DNA from: Sitta carolinensis
Taxonomy: Eukaryota; Chordata; Aves; Passeriformes; Sittidae
NCBI GenBank assembly: GCA_032173965.1
Contig: JAVUNC010000019.1
Span: 8,804,501-8,868,500, forward strand
Direction of reading: 5' to 3'
DNA: 64,000 nt
Shown here piece by piece: positions 1-14,460 of this stretch. Position numbers and translations under genes: made by a program. Below the pieces are notes generated by a model, which worked only from the letters and a program-made list of their open reading frames with translations, was not told the DNA's origin and ran no database searches. Within the stretch, counting starts at the first letter, position 1. Every line of letters begins with the position of its first letter.

Positions 1-76
1 CCTTGACAGTGCTGGGTTAATGGTGATCTTAGAGGTCTCTTCCAACCTAAATGGTCCCGTGATTCTGTGATTCTAT
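1..76 (+). mobile_element. CR1 LINE, 3' end, cut by the window edge
   Basis: The block reads TGGTGATCTTAGAGGTCTCT, then TTCCAACCTAAATGGTCCC, then two copies of an octamer-like GTGATTCT unit. This is the standard CR1 3' terminus, where the element ends in short ATTCTRTGA repeats instead of a poly-A tail. The 5' part lies outside the window. It is antisense to NRXN1. Confidence 0.9.
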
Positions 77-3000
77 TTAAAAAGTTTAATTGGGTGTTTT
101 GGCAGTTGAAGTTAGGCTTTTTAATGACAAGTAAGTTAAAACTTTCTGCAGGTAAACACTATGAAAACCAAATGTAAGCAGCATTTCTTATTTAAAACGA
201 TTGCCTTTTTTACCCCAGCTGACATAAGGATATGAATTTTTGTTAGCTGAGGACTAACTGAAGTTGAAATAACCTGGCTTTAATCTCCAAGGACATAGAA
301 CTGTACTTCCAACACAATCAACATGCTGGTATCGGTATGTGAAGGTTCACTCGAATGAAGAAGCAGTACAAAGGAAAGCAATAAACAAGAGTTTGTGTAA
401 ACAAATAAATGTTCCACTGCAGGCATAATAAATAAAATGTGAAAATGAACTCTAGTGTTCACAAGGTAGTCTTTAGTATCTCAAGAACTTAGCTCAGTGA
501 AGTTACTCCCATTTAACACTTACCCTGTGCAGGTCACATTGGTAGTAAATGTGACTTTTAATCAATGTATTTCCACCAAATGAACTCTGTTAATACCAGT
601 AGCTCCCAGATTTTTTGAGCAAGACTATCTTTATTGTAAGAACACATCTTTCCCTGATTTGTTCTAGTGTCATTATGCTATGAACACCAAATGCTCCTGA
701 AGAAAATTTATACAAGCAAAAAAAGTACTCCCATGAGTATGGTTTACATTCCTCAAATAAAATTAGATACTTCTTGCTGGTATGACTATATCTCTTTGCA
801 ACAGCCCAGACAGATCAGCTAAGATGGACAACTTCAGCAGCACCAGCAAAACTGAAGTGCAGGCCATGCCTTAGGCCAGCAGAAGTTATCAGTTAAATTC
901 AGGGCTCCTTTTGGTTAAGTGTCACCTTATGCAACCAGGCTCCTCTGGCCACCTCTAGTTAATCCTGCATTTAGTGTTCTAACATCCACTCTTAAACTCC
1001 TGAAGCTCAACTGCTGTTCAGCAAATAAAACAAACAAACAAACAAAACTCCCAACCCAAAACAGCTCGCAAATCTGTATTTGTATTACAGGAATACTATG
1101 TAATTAACTATGGAGAGCTTTAACACACTACCAAAGTTTTACCTTACAGGTTTTCCCCACTACTAGGCTTGGACTCTCCCTTAATTTGAAAGCACGTGGA
1201 CACTAGGTGATTTCAATTCCACAGATCAGAATTTATGTTTATACAGCCCACAGACTGAGACTTAGAGAAGAAAACAGTCAAACTAATGTTTCCTCTTTCC
1301 ATTATAAACACTGCTGAATTTCATGACCTATACACTGTATCTCCCAGTACTTTTACTGATGTTTGGTAACAGTGGAGGAGGTAACTTTCCTCTTTGAAAG
1401 AGCAGAGAATGTTCCTTTCAAAAGCCAGGCAATTTCAAGATACTGAACCAAGGCCTGTAATTCATGTCCTGTTTGTGTCGTACATAACTGAGGGCAGAAA
1501 CTCTTTACTTTATGCTAATAAACTTTATCATAAGAAATACTTGAAGATTAAGAAGGTAAAAAATATGATCTTAAGGGAATGAATCAAGTATTTTTGCAGC
1601 CATAAAACACACGGAAATTCAAAATATTGGCAATCGTGTGAGAAAGGGAGCTTACAAAGGAAATACTTAGGCTGCTTTCTCTGTAGTGTAGCTATTCTCT
1701 TTATGCATAGTTCAAAACAAATCCTGGTACAGTTAATAAGTCTTTCTGTCCATCCAGGCAGGCTTAAATCTTCTTAATAAATGTTTCTTGACTCTGTGTG
1801 TATAAGGTAATCTCCTTCTCTCTATTCCTTGCTGTCAAAATCAAGCTGATTTTCATTTTGTTTCATTTCATCGAAGACATACACATAAGCCAGATCTTTT
1901 TAATTTAAAACAGGAGGGGCTTGTGGAGAACATTTTGCACTGGGGAATTTTGACTCTAGGAAGTTCCCTCCTTGTCTGAAATGGCCCTGGTTGGTCCATA
2001 AGCCATTGGGGCACTTTGACAAATTTGTCCATCCTTATTTGAATCAGTTCTTTTTTGAGCTGGCTTGAGGAGGATGGTTCAGAATCCACTGGAGGTTGGC
2101 TTTTGCTGGCTCCCAGCACTGCAATGCCACTTAATGTCACATAATTTTTTTGTTGTTGTTGTTGTGTTTTTTTCTTTTTCTTTTTTTTTTTTTTTTTTGT
2201 TTAACTTGGCAGAACGATTTTGAGCACTTTGTGTAGCTCTCCCCCTTTGACTCCAATCTAAAGCCACAGGAAATAGGGCCAAGTCCACCTGTATGTACAT
2301 AGAGGCATTTAGAGATTTGTAGTCCTGTAGCAAAGAGTCTTAGCCATGTTCTCTCTATGGGCAATTAGGCTGCTGCTGCAGAACCTGCAAAAATCTCTCT
2401 GACTTCTCCCGGTGCTGCTGCAGGAATTGGCACTGCATTGCCACAGAAAAGACAGATCCCTGGTACAGCTTGAATGCTGCTGATTTAAACTCCTCAGCAA
2501 ATACTCCAGCTAGGGACAAAAAGAAAGCCACACAAAAATAGCTTGTAAATTAGTCATCAAGAAGTTTGATGACAAATGCTAATAACAGAAGCCAGTACTC
2601 TGCTCTTTTGTATCCAGTGCAATCATACAAAGCATATGCAAAACCTATTTGTTGATAAAGGCTTCCAGAAATAGGAAAAGTGTGTGTATTACAGAGTTGT
2701 TTGAAGCCCTTGATATTGTTTACCATGCACAATAACTGAGATATTAAATGCCATGTCAAGGAAAGCTTGCAATAGACTCAGTTGAACAGCCACGAAATGA
2801 GGAAATTGAATTTAAAGACCTTGCAAGGAAGCACACTGGTAGCCAAGAGAACCTTAAATGGTGTTTGTGGAGCACCTAAAGTCAGGACTGCATTTTTAAG
2901 CAGGGTTTCCTGACAGGATTTCTAAGATGTCACTCATTATGACCCATGGACATCACACAACACCCCTCACTTTTCTAGCCTGGGTCGAGAAGAGCATGGA

Positions 3001-5584
3001 CTGTGAAGTTCTACCTCCTGCTTTCCTTGAACATGCCAGTCCTGCTTCAGTTTTGACAAAGAAAGGGGTAAAATGCAGCCATCTACTTTTTGTCCAGTGC
3101 AATACATTTCCTTAGACTCCAGACAGCAGTAGTGTTACAAGTCAGCAGTAGAAGGAACTGAATTTAAAAAGCAGAGTTGCAAGAAGATGTTAACTTTTGG
3201 CAGTCATAAGTTGAAAATGTCCAAATACTTATTTAGCTTTAAGCTTCTTTCTTTCTTTCTTTTTCTTTACCCAGAAAAGGTGTCACTCTTGTGCAGAACA
3301 CATTTGTAATGCCAAGCAAATTTCCTATAGCTGAGTTATGAACCTCTGAACATACAGGTTTAAAATGAAAATGCTGACATAATCTTAAATGTAGTGGCAC
3401 AAATACTGCCACTACAATAATCCTTGTAATCTAATATATTAGCCCTAGGGGGATGGAGACTGAATTGCTGGTCTCAGACAGCCTTTCTGAGGCTCAATTC
3501 AAATTGCACAATTATTCTACATCCTTCAAGTTCTTTAAAATACATTTCAGATGCAGTATTGTACATTCCAAAATATTTTTTTCAGAGATTGATTTGGCTT
3601 TTTTTTTTTTTTTCCTACTTTAAAGAGATATATGACCTCGGAGGCATGTAAAAAATCATTAATCAAGTTTAGACTGTGTAACACTCTTTTGTGTGTGAAA
3701 GACTTACTTTTTTTCTAGATTCCCTCAGTTATGTTGCCAAGGTGATTCCCCCAGAGAGCCATGTGTTTATCTTGACAGGTGTTAGCGAGATCTGGGGAAT
3801 CTCAGTGGAATTGTTGCTGGTTGCTTTGAGGTACAGTAGAAAACATTAAGTCTGCAAACTAATGAACTTACCTTATTACATTCTAAATAAAATAAACCGT
3901 GGAGTAAGTTGGATTAATCTACTAATGCCATTCTAATGAAGCTTCTATTGGGCATATGGTGTGATCTTCCTCATGTAGCTAGCACAATCTAAAACTCAAA
4001 ATGAAACATACGTGTACCTCTTCTCTGAGATATCAGTCTCAAAAACTTGCTATCACAATTTTATTATTCAGACTGCTATTTTCCTGGCATAACCTCTGAT
4101 TATGGGTTTGCAAGACTAAATGGATTAAAAAACCAAGAAAGCAATCAGATCAAAAATGGAAACAAGAGACACCACTGATAGGAAAAGAGAAAATACAACT
4201 TCTACTACTGTTCCTAGGGGAAAATTTGAAACTACTGCTGGTAACTTACGATTACTCTAAATTCCATTCTGTGACCTGTCCTGACAAAGTCAGAGAATCA
4301 TTAATTAAGTGCTGTAACAGCACTGAGCTGTAACACACTATATTTTTAGGTTGCATATTAGAAGCAATAAAACAATAGGTGCTTTTAACAAAAAAGAGTG
4401 AGTCTTAAGCAAGGTGCAACAAAATACCATCATTTTCAGCCAGCTATGCCTTTTGCTTCTAATTGCCATTTTCTTTCTCTCTGTATATGTACAAGATCAG
4501 AACACAAGAAAAAAAAAAACCATTCCTTAGCAACATTCATCTTCTGGGAGCATGCTGCTGAATTTAGGTATACAACCATAATGGCATCTCAAAGAATAGC
4601 AATAGCTCGTACACTTCAGCTTTGATATACTGCTTCAAATCCTTAATCTCCTCTTTTCAGATTTCCACATAAAGTTTTACTCTGCTTCCATATTTGCAAA
4701 AGCCCATTCAAGACAGAAACATCTTTTCAGACCCAGGCTCTCCCCTCCCTATATTTACCTCAACATCAAATTAGCAGCCAAATTTTTCTCTTTTCCTTTT
4801 TTTTTTTTTTTTTAATTTTTTTTTTTATTTGTAGAGGATAAGAAAATAGATATGGCGAAATCAGAGTGAGAACACAGTTTTTCTTTCCTTCAGCACCAGC
4901 AGCCAGAAACAGTATGAAAGCAATGGATCATGAAGAAAAGCAATTTCCTACTTCAGGGATTAAGCAATACTCTCTTTTGTAATGTTAAATGAAAGTTTTA
5001 GTTATTTTTTCCCCAAGTTATACTGATTTTTTCCCCCAAGTAAATAAATATGCACTGGAGAAGCTCCAATGGTCGCAAACACATCACATTCTAGCCAATC
5101 AATAACTCAGATAAAACCCTTTGTGTTGTGCTGCTTTCAGCAGGCCTATTGATAGGGCAAGAAAAATTAAGCTACTACAGAAGCCAAAGGTAATTAACTT
5201 AACGAGAGAGAAAATCTGATTATATATATATATGTTCCATTCTTTTCTTAAGGACAAATTTAGGGGATTCATATATAGAAAACAGACTTTTGGGGAAGCA
5301 TTCAAGTAGGGACAGCTATCTACATATTACTGGCACTTTCACTGTCCTCCAGTGACAATGCAATGTGAATGAACGTGTTGATTGATGGCTAGGTTATCAG
5401 GGGAGGTACCACACCCTCCCCTAAAGCACTATCCTACAATCCTCTTCGGTAGTATGGAAAATATGGAGCTTCTACACCTGTCCCTGCCACAGTTTTTCAA
5501 AGTGCAGCCTTGGACAAATGACTACAAAGCATTTGCCATTTAATGGCTAACTGGCAAGCTGGGTCAATATTACCAGTCCCAAAG

Positions 5585-5645
5585 ATAAAGGGTATTTGTG
5601 AGCATGAGTATTTATTTATATAAAGGGTATTTATGAGCATGAGTA
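5585..5645. repeat. Two-copy 35-base direct tandem duplication
   Basis: ATAAAGGGTATTTGTGAGCA at 5585 recurs as ATAAAGGGTATTTATGAGCA at 5620, both followed by TGAGTA. One base differs over the 26-base shared unit, and a short TTTATTTAT spacer completes the 35-base period. It looks like a recent local duplication. Confidence 0.85.
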
Positions 5646-6912
5646 GGGCCTGGTGGAATTACACCCTTCACACCAGTGCTGAAAGGTTCCAAAGGCTTTA
5701 ATCTTTCAGCACTATTAAATCATCGCAGGATTACACCTTCTCCACCTACAACTTTTGTCCATAAAGCTCTAACAAGAATATTCAGTGCAGCTTTAAAGCT
5801 GTTTAAAGCACTTTGAGGTCACTTCCTGAGGAATGCCACTGTTTGTAATAATTATGGAAACGTGGGCCTCCCTCAATTTTTATACATAGATAGATGGGAA
5901 TCCTGTAAATATTTGATAAATTTTGCTAAAAGGGACAATTTGTATGGGGAAACATTAGCACTGTAAAGAAACTTTGTTGGCCAAACTTGTTCTCCTTAGC
6001 ATATATGCAAATAATAGTTGCAAATATCAAGAGATTTGAAACAGAAAATAATTTTATTCATACCTGTGTTTTAGTTTTAATGAATTACATTAAAAAAATT
6101 CCTAGCTAAAACAAAGCGCCTGCTATATAATTAACATGAAGAGTCACAACCAGCTTATCTTTAAAAGCAGGTTGTAACAGGAAAGAAAATCCAGGACTTC
6201 TCAGCTGCAATTTTATGGCTCTATCAAAACTTGCCTAATTTTACCTATTTATTTCAGTGCATAATAAAAGATGTACTCAGAGAAAAAATGTGCAATGCAT
6301 ACATATTTTTAAAGGCTTAGAAAGCTAGCAGCTTTCTTTTAACACCCTTGGATCTAATTTTGTTTCTAACAAGTAAAAGGAGAAGAATGGGGCCCTAAAA
6401 GGATTGTGGTCTGAAACCTGCTCTTTGAATCTTTGCACATGCTAAAGCTATCATAAATTTGAATAGAAAAGATGGGTGGTCTGCTGACCATCTCTGGTCA
6501 CAGAGTTGAGCATTACTGCCCTGAAAAAGCTTATGGGTTTTGTCAGGAAGGTTTCAGAAACCACTGTATTGAACCACCAGCCTATAATAGCTCTTCCACA
6601 TTTCACAGCATGTCAGTTCCTGGAGCTGTTTTTCCTTTGATGCACACAAAGTACTGCCAGTAATTTCAATCAGAATTATGCCATGCACTGGAGGAAGACA
6701 ATCACATAATATGAATTATCACATTTTTTCCATATCCCTGCCTCTTACAGAACTGCTGGTTTGTTAGAGGAGTTGGTACAGTATATGCTACTGATCTCTG
6801 GCTGCTTTGTTTAAAAAAAGCTTAGTACTGGTGTAGTCCTTCTCATCCAGGTGTATCAAAGCACTTTATAAAGCAGAAAAAGGAGTGGAAGCAAGAAGAG
6901 ACTTACAGTCAA

Positions 6913-6916
<4 letters not shown>

Positions 6917-6949
<33 letters not shown>
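6917..6949. repeat. Poly-T tract, 33 bases
   Basis: Uninterrupted T run in intronic DNA. In NRXN1 pre-mRNA it would read as poly-A. No attached retroposon body was recognised. Confidence 0.95.
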
Positions 6950-6954
<5 letters not shown>

Positions 6955-8859
6955 GAAACGCTCTCAAATTATTTGAAGTGAAAAATAAAGGGAAAATTAT
7001 GAAAATTAAGACTCATGTTGTAAAAAAAATGTCTGCATTTTTAAAACTATGTTCCATTTCATAATTTTGTGGTCTTTGTTTAAAAAATTTAAATGCCTTT
7101 TCTTTGTTGCTATTTTTCAGTCAGGATTGAACAAAACTGCCTTCAAATACTTTCTTTTTAGAGAGACCTCTAAACCTAAGATTAGTTAATTCTTATAACT
7201 CCAAATCAGGGCACTTCCCTCAATAAGACTCCTACTCTTGATGCACTTGCATTGCACGGGACAACGAGCAGCAATCCTTTGCCTAAGGGTGAAAATCTAC
7301 ACCAAAATTACAGTCACACTAAGGTTTATGAATTGGAGTACATGCAGGAGCAGTGCTTGCGTTGCCACATGCTTTTGAGTTCCAGAATACACTCAGTGGC
7401 CAAAGCCCACAAAGTGAGGGTTGAAAGACAGGTTGTTTCTGCAAACATCCCATGGACCTGGATGGAATTTATTCAAGTCAAAGGCCTGGGCTCTGCCTTA
7501 TTGTTGAAACATTCAGCAAAATCAATATGAGCTATAAATTATTAGAAGCCATTTTTAATTCTCACCTACTCTGCACTAATGATCAGTTTATCATTAATGC
7601 AGAAAGAGATTAAAGCAATGTCTATGCCATTAAAATAAATAACCATTAGCTATAGAGGATATCCCATAAGTGCATTTGCTTCTTGTGGAATTCTTCCAGA
7701 ACACTGGATCTATATACAGTATAATATAATGATATTTAACTGGTAATGTGCTATTGAATTGCACAGGGGGAAATAGCTTACAACCTTAAAAACTTCTAAA
7801 GTAACTTCTCTAGTCGAGATGGGCTTCAATTATAGAACTTAGTATATGAATTTTTTTTACTATAAAATGCATCTCTTTTAGTTTGCATTTCTTTCATTTT
7901 TTCCATCAAAGGAGATTTATAATGTGCAAGCAATACAGCAAAAGCTTCCTTCTACTAAAGAAGCTCAGAAATACTCAGATTCACAAGATTTGTTTTCCAG
8001 AAGGAAAATTCTAATTATGCATTTGAAGAAGTTTGCTTTTTCCTTTCCAGTACAGTTTGCAATGTAAATGTTGTAAATGTGACTAGCAGCAGGGAATTCC
8101 TGTGTCATTACTCAGTACAGACCCAGGTGGTAAACAACAGTTAAGGTTTTGTTAATTTATTTAGACTCCCTAATTTAATCTCTTTGTATGAAAAGGACAA
8201 ACTACTATACCACTGAGCTTTTTGGTCACAGTGCTGAGATCAGCAGGCTATTTCATCAGTCTTTAGCCCCAGACACATAAACCTCATTAGGAAGTTTTCT
8301 GACCTGGGTGACCATAAAAACAAGGTGTGAGAAAACCCAGAGCATTAACACAAACCCAGCCGTTAATCTGCAATGCACATTTCTCTCCTGACAAAAAAGA
8401 TTATCAGATTTCCATTTGTTGGTGAAGGGGATGACTCAAGCACTCTGAAATCAGTACATGACCACTGATCTCTTGTGGCAAACAGGAACTTTTTTTTTCC
8501 ACGTATCTTTTCAGCTGATTAATCTCCAATAAAACTTTATCATATTTGCCGAATAGATATGTTGGCAGGGTGAAATGTTTGGTACTTCTTTTCCCTTTAG
8601 TTGCTTGGTTTTAGTGTGAGCCTCCCTGCTTGAACGTGGTTCAGGGTGACACCATGAGTCGACATCTGCTCACAGCATATTGGAGTGCACAAACACAAGC
8701 AGAGCCTGAAAAAATGTGAAGCAATTCTCCCCTTCAGCTCGACATTAATAAACCCTCAGCAGGAATACAGGTGTAAATTTGGACACTACACCCCAGGAGG
8801 ACACAAGCCTATTGAGAAAAATGTGAGGAGAGCAACATGACCAGAGTCTAGGGAACAGA

Positions 8860-9225
8860 GGCTTCAATAAAGCTTGAAAGAATTAGGCTAGAAAGGAGAC
8901 AACTGAGATTGAGCAAGATAATAGCTTTCAAATGCATGAAAGGCTGTTTCTAAAGAATAAGGAAATCACCTGTTCTCAATCACAGTGATGGACAGGAGAG
9001 AAAGAAATGTGCTAAATTGCAGCAATTAAGATTCAGGGCAGATATTGAAAGAAACCTCAACAGTGAGGATAGTGAGGTGCTATAAAAGATCACCTAGAAG
9101 ATGGTGGAGTCTTCACTATTAGAATTACTTCTGAACAGCATAGTCTTCTTGGAACTACTCAGATATAATTTGTTACCCTTTCAGGACTAGGACAATGTCC
9201 TGCACTCCCTTTCATCTTTAAATTC
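8860..9225 (+). mobile_element. Old, diverged CR1 LINE 3' region
   Basis: The order of short matches follows the CR1 3' region seen in amniotes: CTTGAAAGAATTAGGCTAGA, then GGAGACAACTGAG, ATAGCTTTCAAATGCATGAA, CACAGTGATGGACAGGAGAG, AAATTGCAGCAATTAAGATTC, and later GATGGTGGAGTCTTCACTAT. Many substitutions and small deletions make this an ancient copy. The end near 9225 is uncertain because the terminal repeats are lost. Confidence 0.65.
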
Positions 9226-9636
9226 CTACAAATAGCACTCCCGCATGCAATCATTTTTGCTGGAAATTGTTAAACAGCAGAAATAAAAATATTCTCCCTA
9301 GGCCTCCCCTTGCCCATGTTGGTACAGAAATAAGTCAGAGGAAATTTCTTATCCACACCCTTTTTTTATTGCCCCATGTGATGTTACTAGAGATGACAGG
9401 TCTATTTGTCTGTTTGATGCAGAAGACAACAATGAGAATAACCATCCTTATCTAGGCCAATAATAAACAAATGGATAAGAAAACAAATCTCACCACACCA
9501 CAAATTCCTCTGCTACATCACAAAACAAGACCAAATGAATTCAAGAAAGAGGAAAATGCATCAGGCACAAAGATTTTAGATGAGTAGAAAAGAAAAGTAG
9601 TTGCTTCATCCACTTGGGTTTTGGAAGAACAGCCTG

Positions 9637-9772
9637 TGATATCTGTATCTATCTATATCTATATCATATCTATAGCTATAGCTATCTATATCTATATCAT
9701 CTGTGTCTAGATCTATATGTATATCTATATATCCATATCATCTATATGTCTATAATAATCTCTCTCTCTCTC
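9637..9772. repeat. Imperfect (TATC)n/(TATA)n microsatellite ending in (TC)n
   Basis: ATCTATCTATATCTATATC units alternate with CATATC and TATAGC variants over about 135 bases and finish in CTCTCTCTCTCTCC. The interruptions suggest an old tetranucleotide repeat that has decayed. Confidence 0.9.
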
Positions 9773-11761
9773 CATGTATGTGTTTCCCACTTTTTAACAC
9801 TGATAAAAATTGTCACGATTAGGTCTTATTTCCTAAAGTTGGACCAAGTTATCAAGTGCTACATAATGTGCATGAGATTCAAACATGGTCCTGCTCCTGT
9901 GGGCTCCATAGTATTCATTAAATAGTCTATTCTTATGGGATTCAATTTCCAGTCATGCTGTTTAGCTTTGAAACTTGCAGTTTCAAGTAATTTTAATTCT
10001 TTACTGAATTACAGTGTTTTAGTGGAAAATATCCTTCACATCATCCTGTAAGTGATTTTACATCTTTGAGTGGTTCAGAGAGTTGGATACTGTGGTGTCC
10101 TATTTGAAATTTCATGGAGCCATTTACATGTGCTAAATGAAGCAGCACCCAGTGCTTGTCCAGATTTAGACAACTGTGCATGAATCTTTCAAAAGTGAAC
10201 TAAAACATGATCGAAAGAACTCACTTCAAAATATCAATTTAAAGTTTGAGTAAAATTTGCTTGGAATAGTTGTGAGGGAGAAAACTGTAGTGTCAACACA
10301 GCAGAGGGTTAGGGTTGTGATCTATTGCTACTGAGCATAGGAAGAAATAGAAATTCCCTGTCCCTTCCCTAAGTTATGTCTCTGTGAATTTCCATGTTAC
10401 ATCCTTGACAAGTCTCCTACTATTTGTAATTTCTTCTTTTTCTCCCTGGTAATTTGCACTGATGTAAAGAGTGAGAGAAATCTCCAGAGCAAGTTCCTTT
10501 ATTTACAGCTCCCTTAGTAGAAAGAACTTTGCCTTTTTGCTGGTATGTAAAGTATCTCAAGGTTTGTCCCTCATTTATTAAATTCATTAGAGATCATCGT
10601 GGCTATTGGATTTCTTTTCAGCAGGATACTCTCTTGTCAGTAATTCCCTGTCCACTGTTCTTCAAAGAAACAGTTTTCTTTGATCCATATTATAACTGAA
10701 TCTCCACAATTTGAAAATAAACCTGTTCTAGTGCACTCCTCCTCTGCTGATGACTGTGTTTCTAGTCAGGACCATTCTCTCAGAATATACTTTTCAAGGA
10801 TGTGAGTCTTTTCCCATGCCTTTTGCATTACCTTCCTGCTTCATAGCACTTTTCTATAATAATCTGAATAAGATCTTAAAACAATTAATTGATGCTTCTA
10901 TTCCAGATATACTTCAGCAGGACAATACATCTAGAATATATAAAGCATCTAAATAATGCAAGAATTGCGATAAAAAACAAATGAGAACAGTTGGATAAAA
11001 ATAAACCTCATTATTATCTAACCAAATTCACAGCTGCATTGTCATACCCATCAAATTCAAGAATAAGCATCACTAGAGGAATGTGAAAAACCTATCCAAC
11101 AGGAGGCCATCAAAAGATCCAGGGAATATAGAAGGAGAATTGAAGAGTTGTGCAGAATGTAGAACAAGAAAAAGAAAAGTAGCAGAAGACCCTGAAACTG
11201 AAGTCCGTAGTATGTTAGAAAATTGAAACGAGGAACATTTTACTTTCCAGTCTCTGATTCTAACAAAGGATCCAAGCAACTGCAAAATACACACCAGCAA
11301 AATCTGGTGATTCACAATTATTTCTTCCCCTATATACTTATGAAATAGATGTTTAAATTTAGTGCTGCTCTTCTTGAAAAGGAAACTAAAGCTTATTCCA
11401 TCATATTTCAGAAAAGCTTCAGGACTGAAATGGAATATATTTCAAATGGAAAGATCAAAGTTACTGTGTTTCATCCCAGAACACACAAAGTTAAAGAATT
11501 TTTTTTTTTCTAGAAGTGTTTTGATCCTTATTTCTTATACATAGGGAGGTTGAGTTTTTGCCAAGTTGCGTGAAAAAACTATGCAGTTTCATTAATTCAT
11601 AGCTGTCTTTTATATATAATCTTTGCTTACTGCTCTTGAACAAGGACAATTTTCATGTCATTATTTTCCTTCTGGTTTTCAGCAAGCCAAGCATCACTTG
11701 TTTCAACAGAACATCATTACGGGTTGCTTTTCTCTCCAAATACATTTTCCAGTGGATCATG

Positions 11762-11796
<35 letters not shown>
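11762..11796. repeat. Head-to-head T15/A20 homopolymer palindrome
   Basis: Fifteen T are followed at once by twenty A, giving a perfect AT-only inverted repeat with no spacer. In single-stranded DNA or RNA it could fold into a hairpin. Confidence 0.9.
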
Positions 11797-14460
11797 GATA
11801 ACACAAAACCAAACTGGAAACAAATAAACCCTTTAAAAATGACAACAAAACCACTGCCACAGCAGTACAGCTTCTCTGCCTCTCTGAGAATTTGTCCAGC
11901 CTGCATGGGGAATATTGACTGCTGGGCAGATTACCATAGCTATAAAAGAGAGCACAGGGAAACAAAATGAGAAGGACAAAGAGGGAGAGTGGGGTATATG
12001 TGTACACTTGTTCGCCTGCATGTGTGAGAGAGAACAAAGAAAAAGCTCTATATCTGTGTTTATGTATCCTTTGCAGCATTTCAGAGGTTAGCAACAGTCC
12101 CCAAGAAAGCTTCTTCTCATATCCTTTCCTGATTAAGGCAATAAATATTGAAGTAATCTCATATTCATGAGTAATTTTCTAAATAAAAAAACTCAGACAT
12201 TTTTAGAAGGACTTTAGCTAAACAATCATGGATTACTTAGGATGGGCCAGGTCCCCTTTACGAAACACATGCTTTGTTGAAGCTTTCTGAGATATCTATA
12301 ATACACTTTAAGCATCCGGACCCACTATCACATAATTAACACAATGAAATGATGTTTTCAGAACAGTCCACTAGGTATGACATTTTTCTACTTCTTTTTT
12401 TCTTTTCTTTAGGGTGATTTACAGTTAACAATATTTCTAGCAGATTAAAACTTGATCCATACGTTTCTCCTCGCCACCCTCTCCTTTTAAGGTTTTGTAA
12501 GCTTTGATTTCAGGAACCTCTCACTTATTAATTTACAGCAACACGAGGTAGTATAAGCCACACAATTATTGCATATACTGATGCAATTGCATAATTCTCC
12601 ATGGAGAATGATATGTGTACTCTGAATGACATCTATAACTGAAAGTGTAGTAGGGTGAAATGCAGATGGAACAGACAAGAATCCTCTGGTCTCAGTTCAA
12701 ACAAAACAGGAAAGCATTCTGCTTTTCACTTGGAAAGGAAAAACAAAAACAAAAACAAAACCAAAAAAACAGCCTAAGTTGCTTCCCAAGTTTAGAAATC
12801 ATACCAAACCCATTTGGGGATTATAGCCTTAAATTTATGTTTGAGTACATAGCCCCTCCACAGGTCTGGGGCTTACAAACTGCTAAGAAACTTTCTAATA
12901 AATGCATGTGGTATTTTATTAGCATGGAACAATCTGACTGTCAATGGCTGTAGACTATTAAGGAGTTGGAGTGCGATGATAAATGTGGTCACAATCACAG
13001 ACTTACTAACTGTTGGTTTTTTGTTCTGCAAGGCTCCTGTTGCTGAATTCATCAATGTTATCCCATGAGCAAAGCAGTGCTCTACTCTGCTGTCACATGA
13101 AACACAAAGGCTTGTGAACAAGCTCTGAAGGATCACACAGGGAACAACGTAACACTCCCGTTCTGTTTCCATCACCCCCACAGGATAGCAGATTGTGCAT
13201 GCAAGAGACCTGACGGAGCCACGAAAGAGAGAGGCACAGGAAACTCTGCAGTACTTCTCAGCTGGCTTTTGGGGGAAGAGATACTGGTGGACATCTCCAT
13301 CTGATACTTTTCAGCGTTTCACACAACTTTTGGGCAGGGAAGATTCAAGCTAGAGTCACCATTTCAATCAAGCCTAGTAGGTCCAAGCTATCCTTTAAGA
13401 ACGTCTGCATTCAAAAATTATGTTCCTGATTCATTCCATTAGGCTATTTTCACCAAAGCTTTCCTGAGATATTTCTGAAAAACTAGAAGCTTTCATTTTT
13501 CAAGTAAGATGAGCTTATTTGCCATACAGTCCTTCTGCCTTTCTTGTATCTGTTCTCATTCTAATTCTCATACAGAGACAGTGACACCAGGGCAGATGAT
13601 AATGACACTGGCAAACATGCATACAGAATTAAGCTGGAATGTGCTAGAATTAGTACCAGCATCTTGGTTATTCCTCCCTAAAGGAAGGAGAGAAAAAGAT
13701 TTCCCTCCCCTCTCCTTAATTCCCTTTCTTTTTTCTACTGTAATTTCAGAATATACATATATATAAAAAAAGCAAAAGTGAATGTGAGGTTCACCTGCAA
13801 TTCAATTAGTGATGCTGAAGGATAAAATTATATAAACAGCAAGCATAAACAATAAACAGTAGCTCTCTTGAAAGGGCTTATACCATTTCTAATGGCATTT
13901 TTCAAAGCAGTCCTGTTAATTTTTGTGGTATTTGAAAATCTTCAAATAATTTCAAACCAGTTAAATATTATGCATTCCAAGGAAGTTTTGAATTAAGGAA
14001 TCAATGAGTTTGTATTGTAAAATATTTTACCAAGTATCAACTATGAGCAATAAATATCAAACAAGCCAACAATAAATATTAAACCTAGGTGCTGAGGGAC
14101 TTGTAACACATATAGACAAAGAGGAAGACTAAGCAGTTAATAACTCTGGTATCTGTGCTAGTTTTAAAAGGCAATATGAAAGCATTTCTCTTGGGTTCCA
14201 TTCCCTCCAAGCCAGACACACAAACACACACAAATTTAAATGAGCCACTTCAGGGAGCTGATACTGAATAATATCGAAAAACTTGACACACAACAGATAC
14301 AAAGGCAAGTGCTTAAAAAGCCAAAACAATGGGTCAAGTCTAATCTCTACCCGTGTGAATTAGGGTTTCAAGATTGAATGTGATTTGATTTAGAGCAACA
14401 ATGGAAGCCCTGTCAATGGTGTCGAAAGGAAAATATCCAGGAGAATACTTTTATTTGCCT

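Larger units (their letters stand above)
77..8850. other. Intronic stretch with simple repeats only
   Basis: I see no exon or clear transposon here. It holds a (GTT)n and poly-T tract at about 2150-2198, a short TTTC repeat at 3247-3268, poly-T at 4797-4813, a (TA)7 run at about 5220-5234, a 35-base tandem duplication at 5585-5645, and a 33-base T run at 6917-6949. The segment 8090-8420 is less repetitive and has homeodomain-type AT cores, but nothing firm can be said of it. Confidence 0.6.

Noticed and set aside
3733..3746. X-box-like GTTGCCAAGGTGAT
   Set aside because: Only one half-site matches RFX, so it is much weaker than the palindrome at 52562-52575.
11717..12094. 125-codon minus-strand frame with a Phe and Lys run
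   Set aside because: It passes through the T15A20 palindrome, and the homopolymer makes the Phe/Lys runs. It is not a gene.
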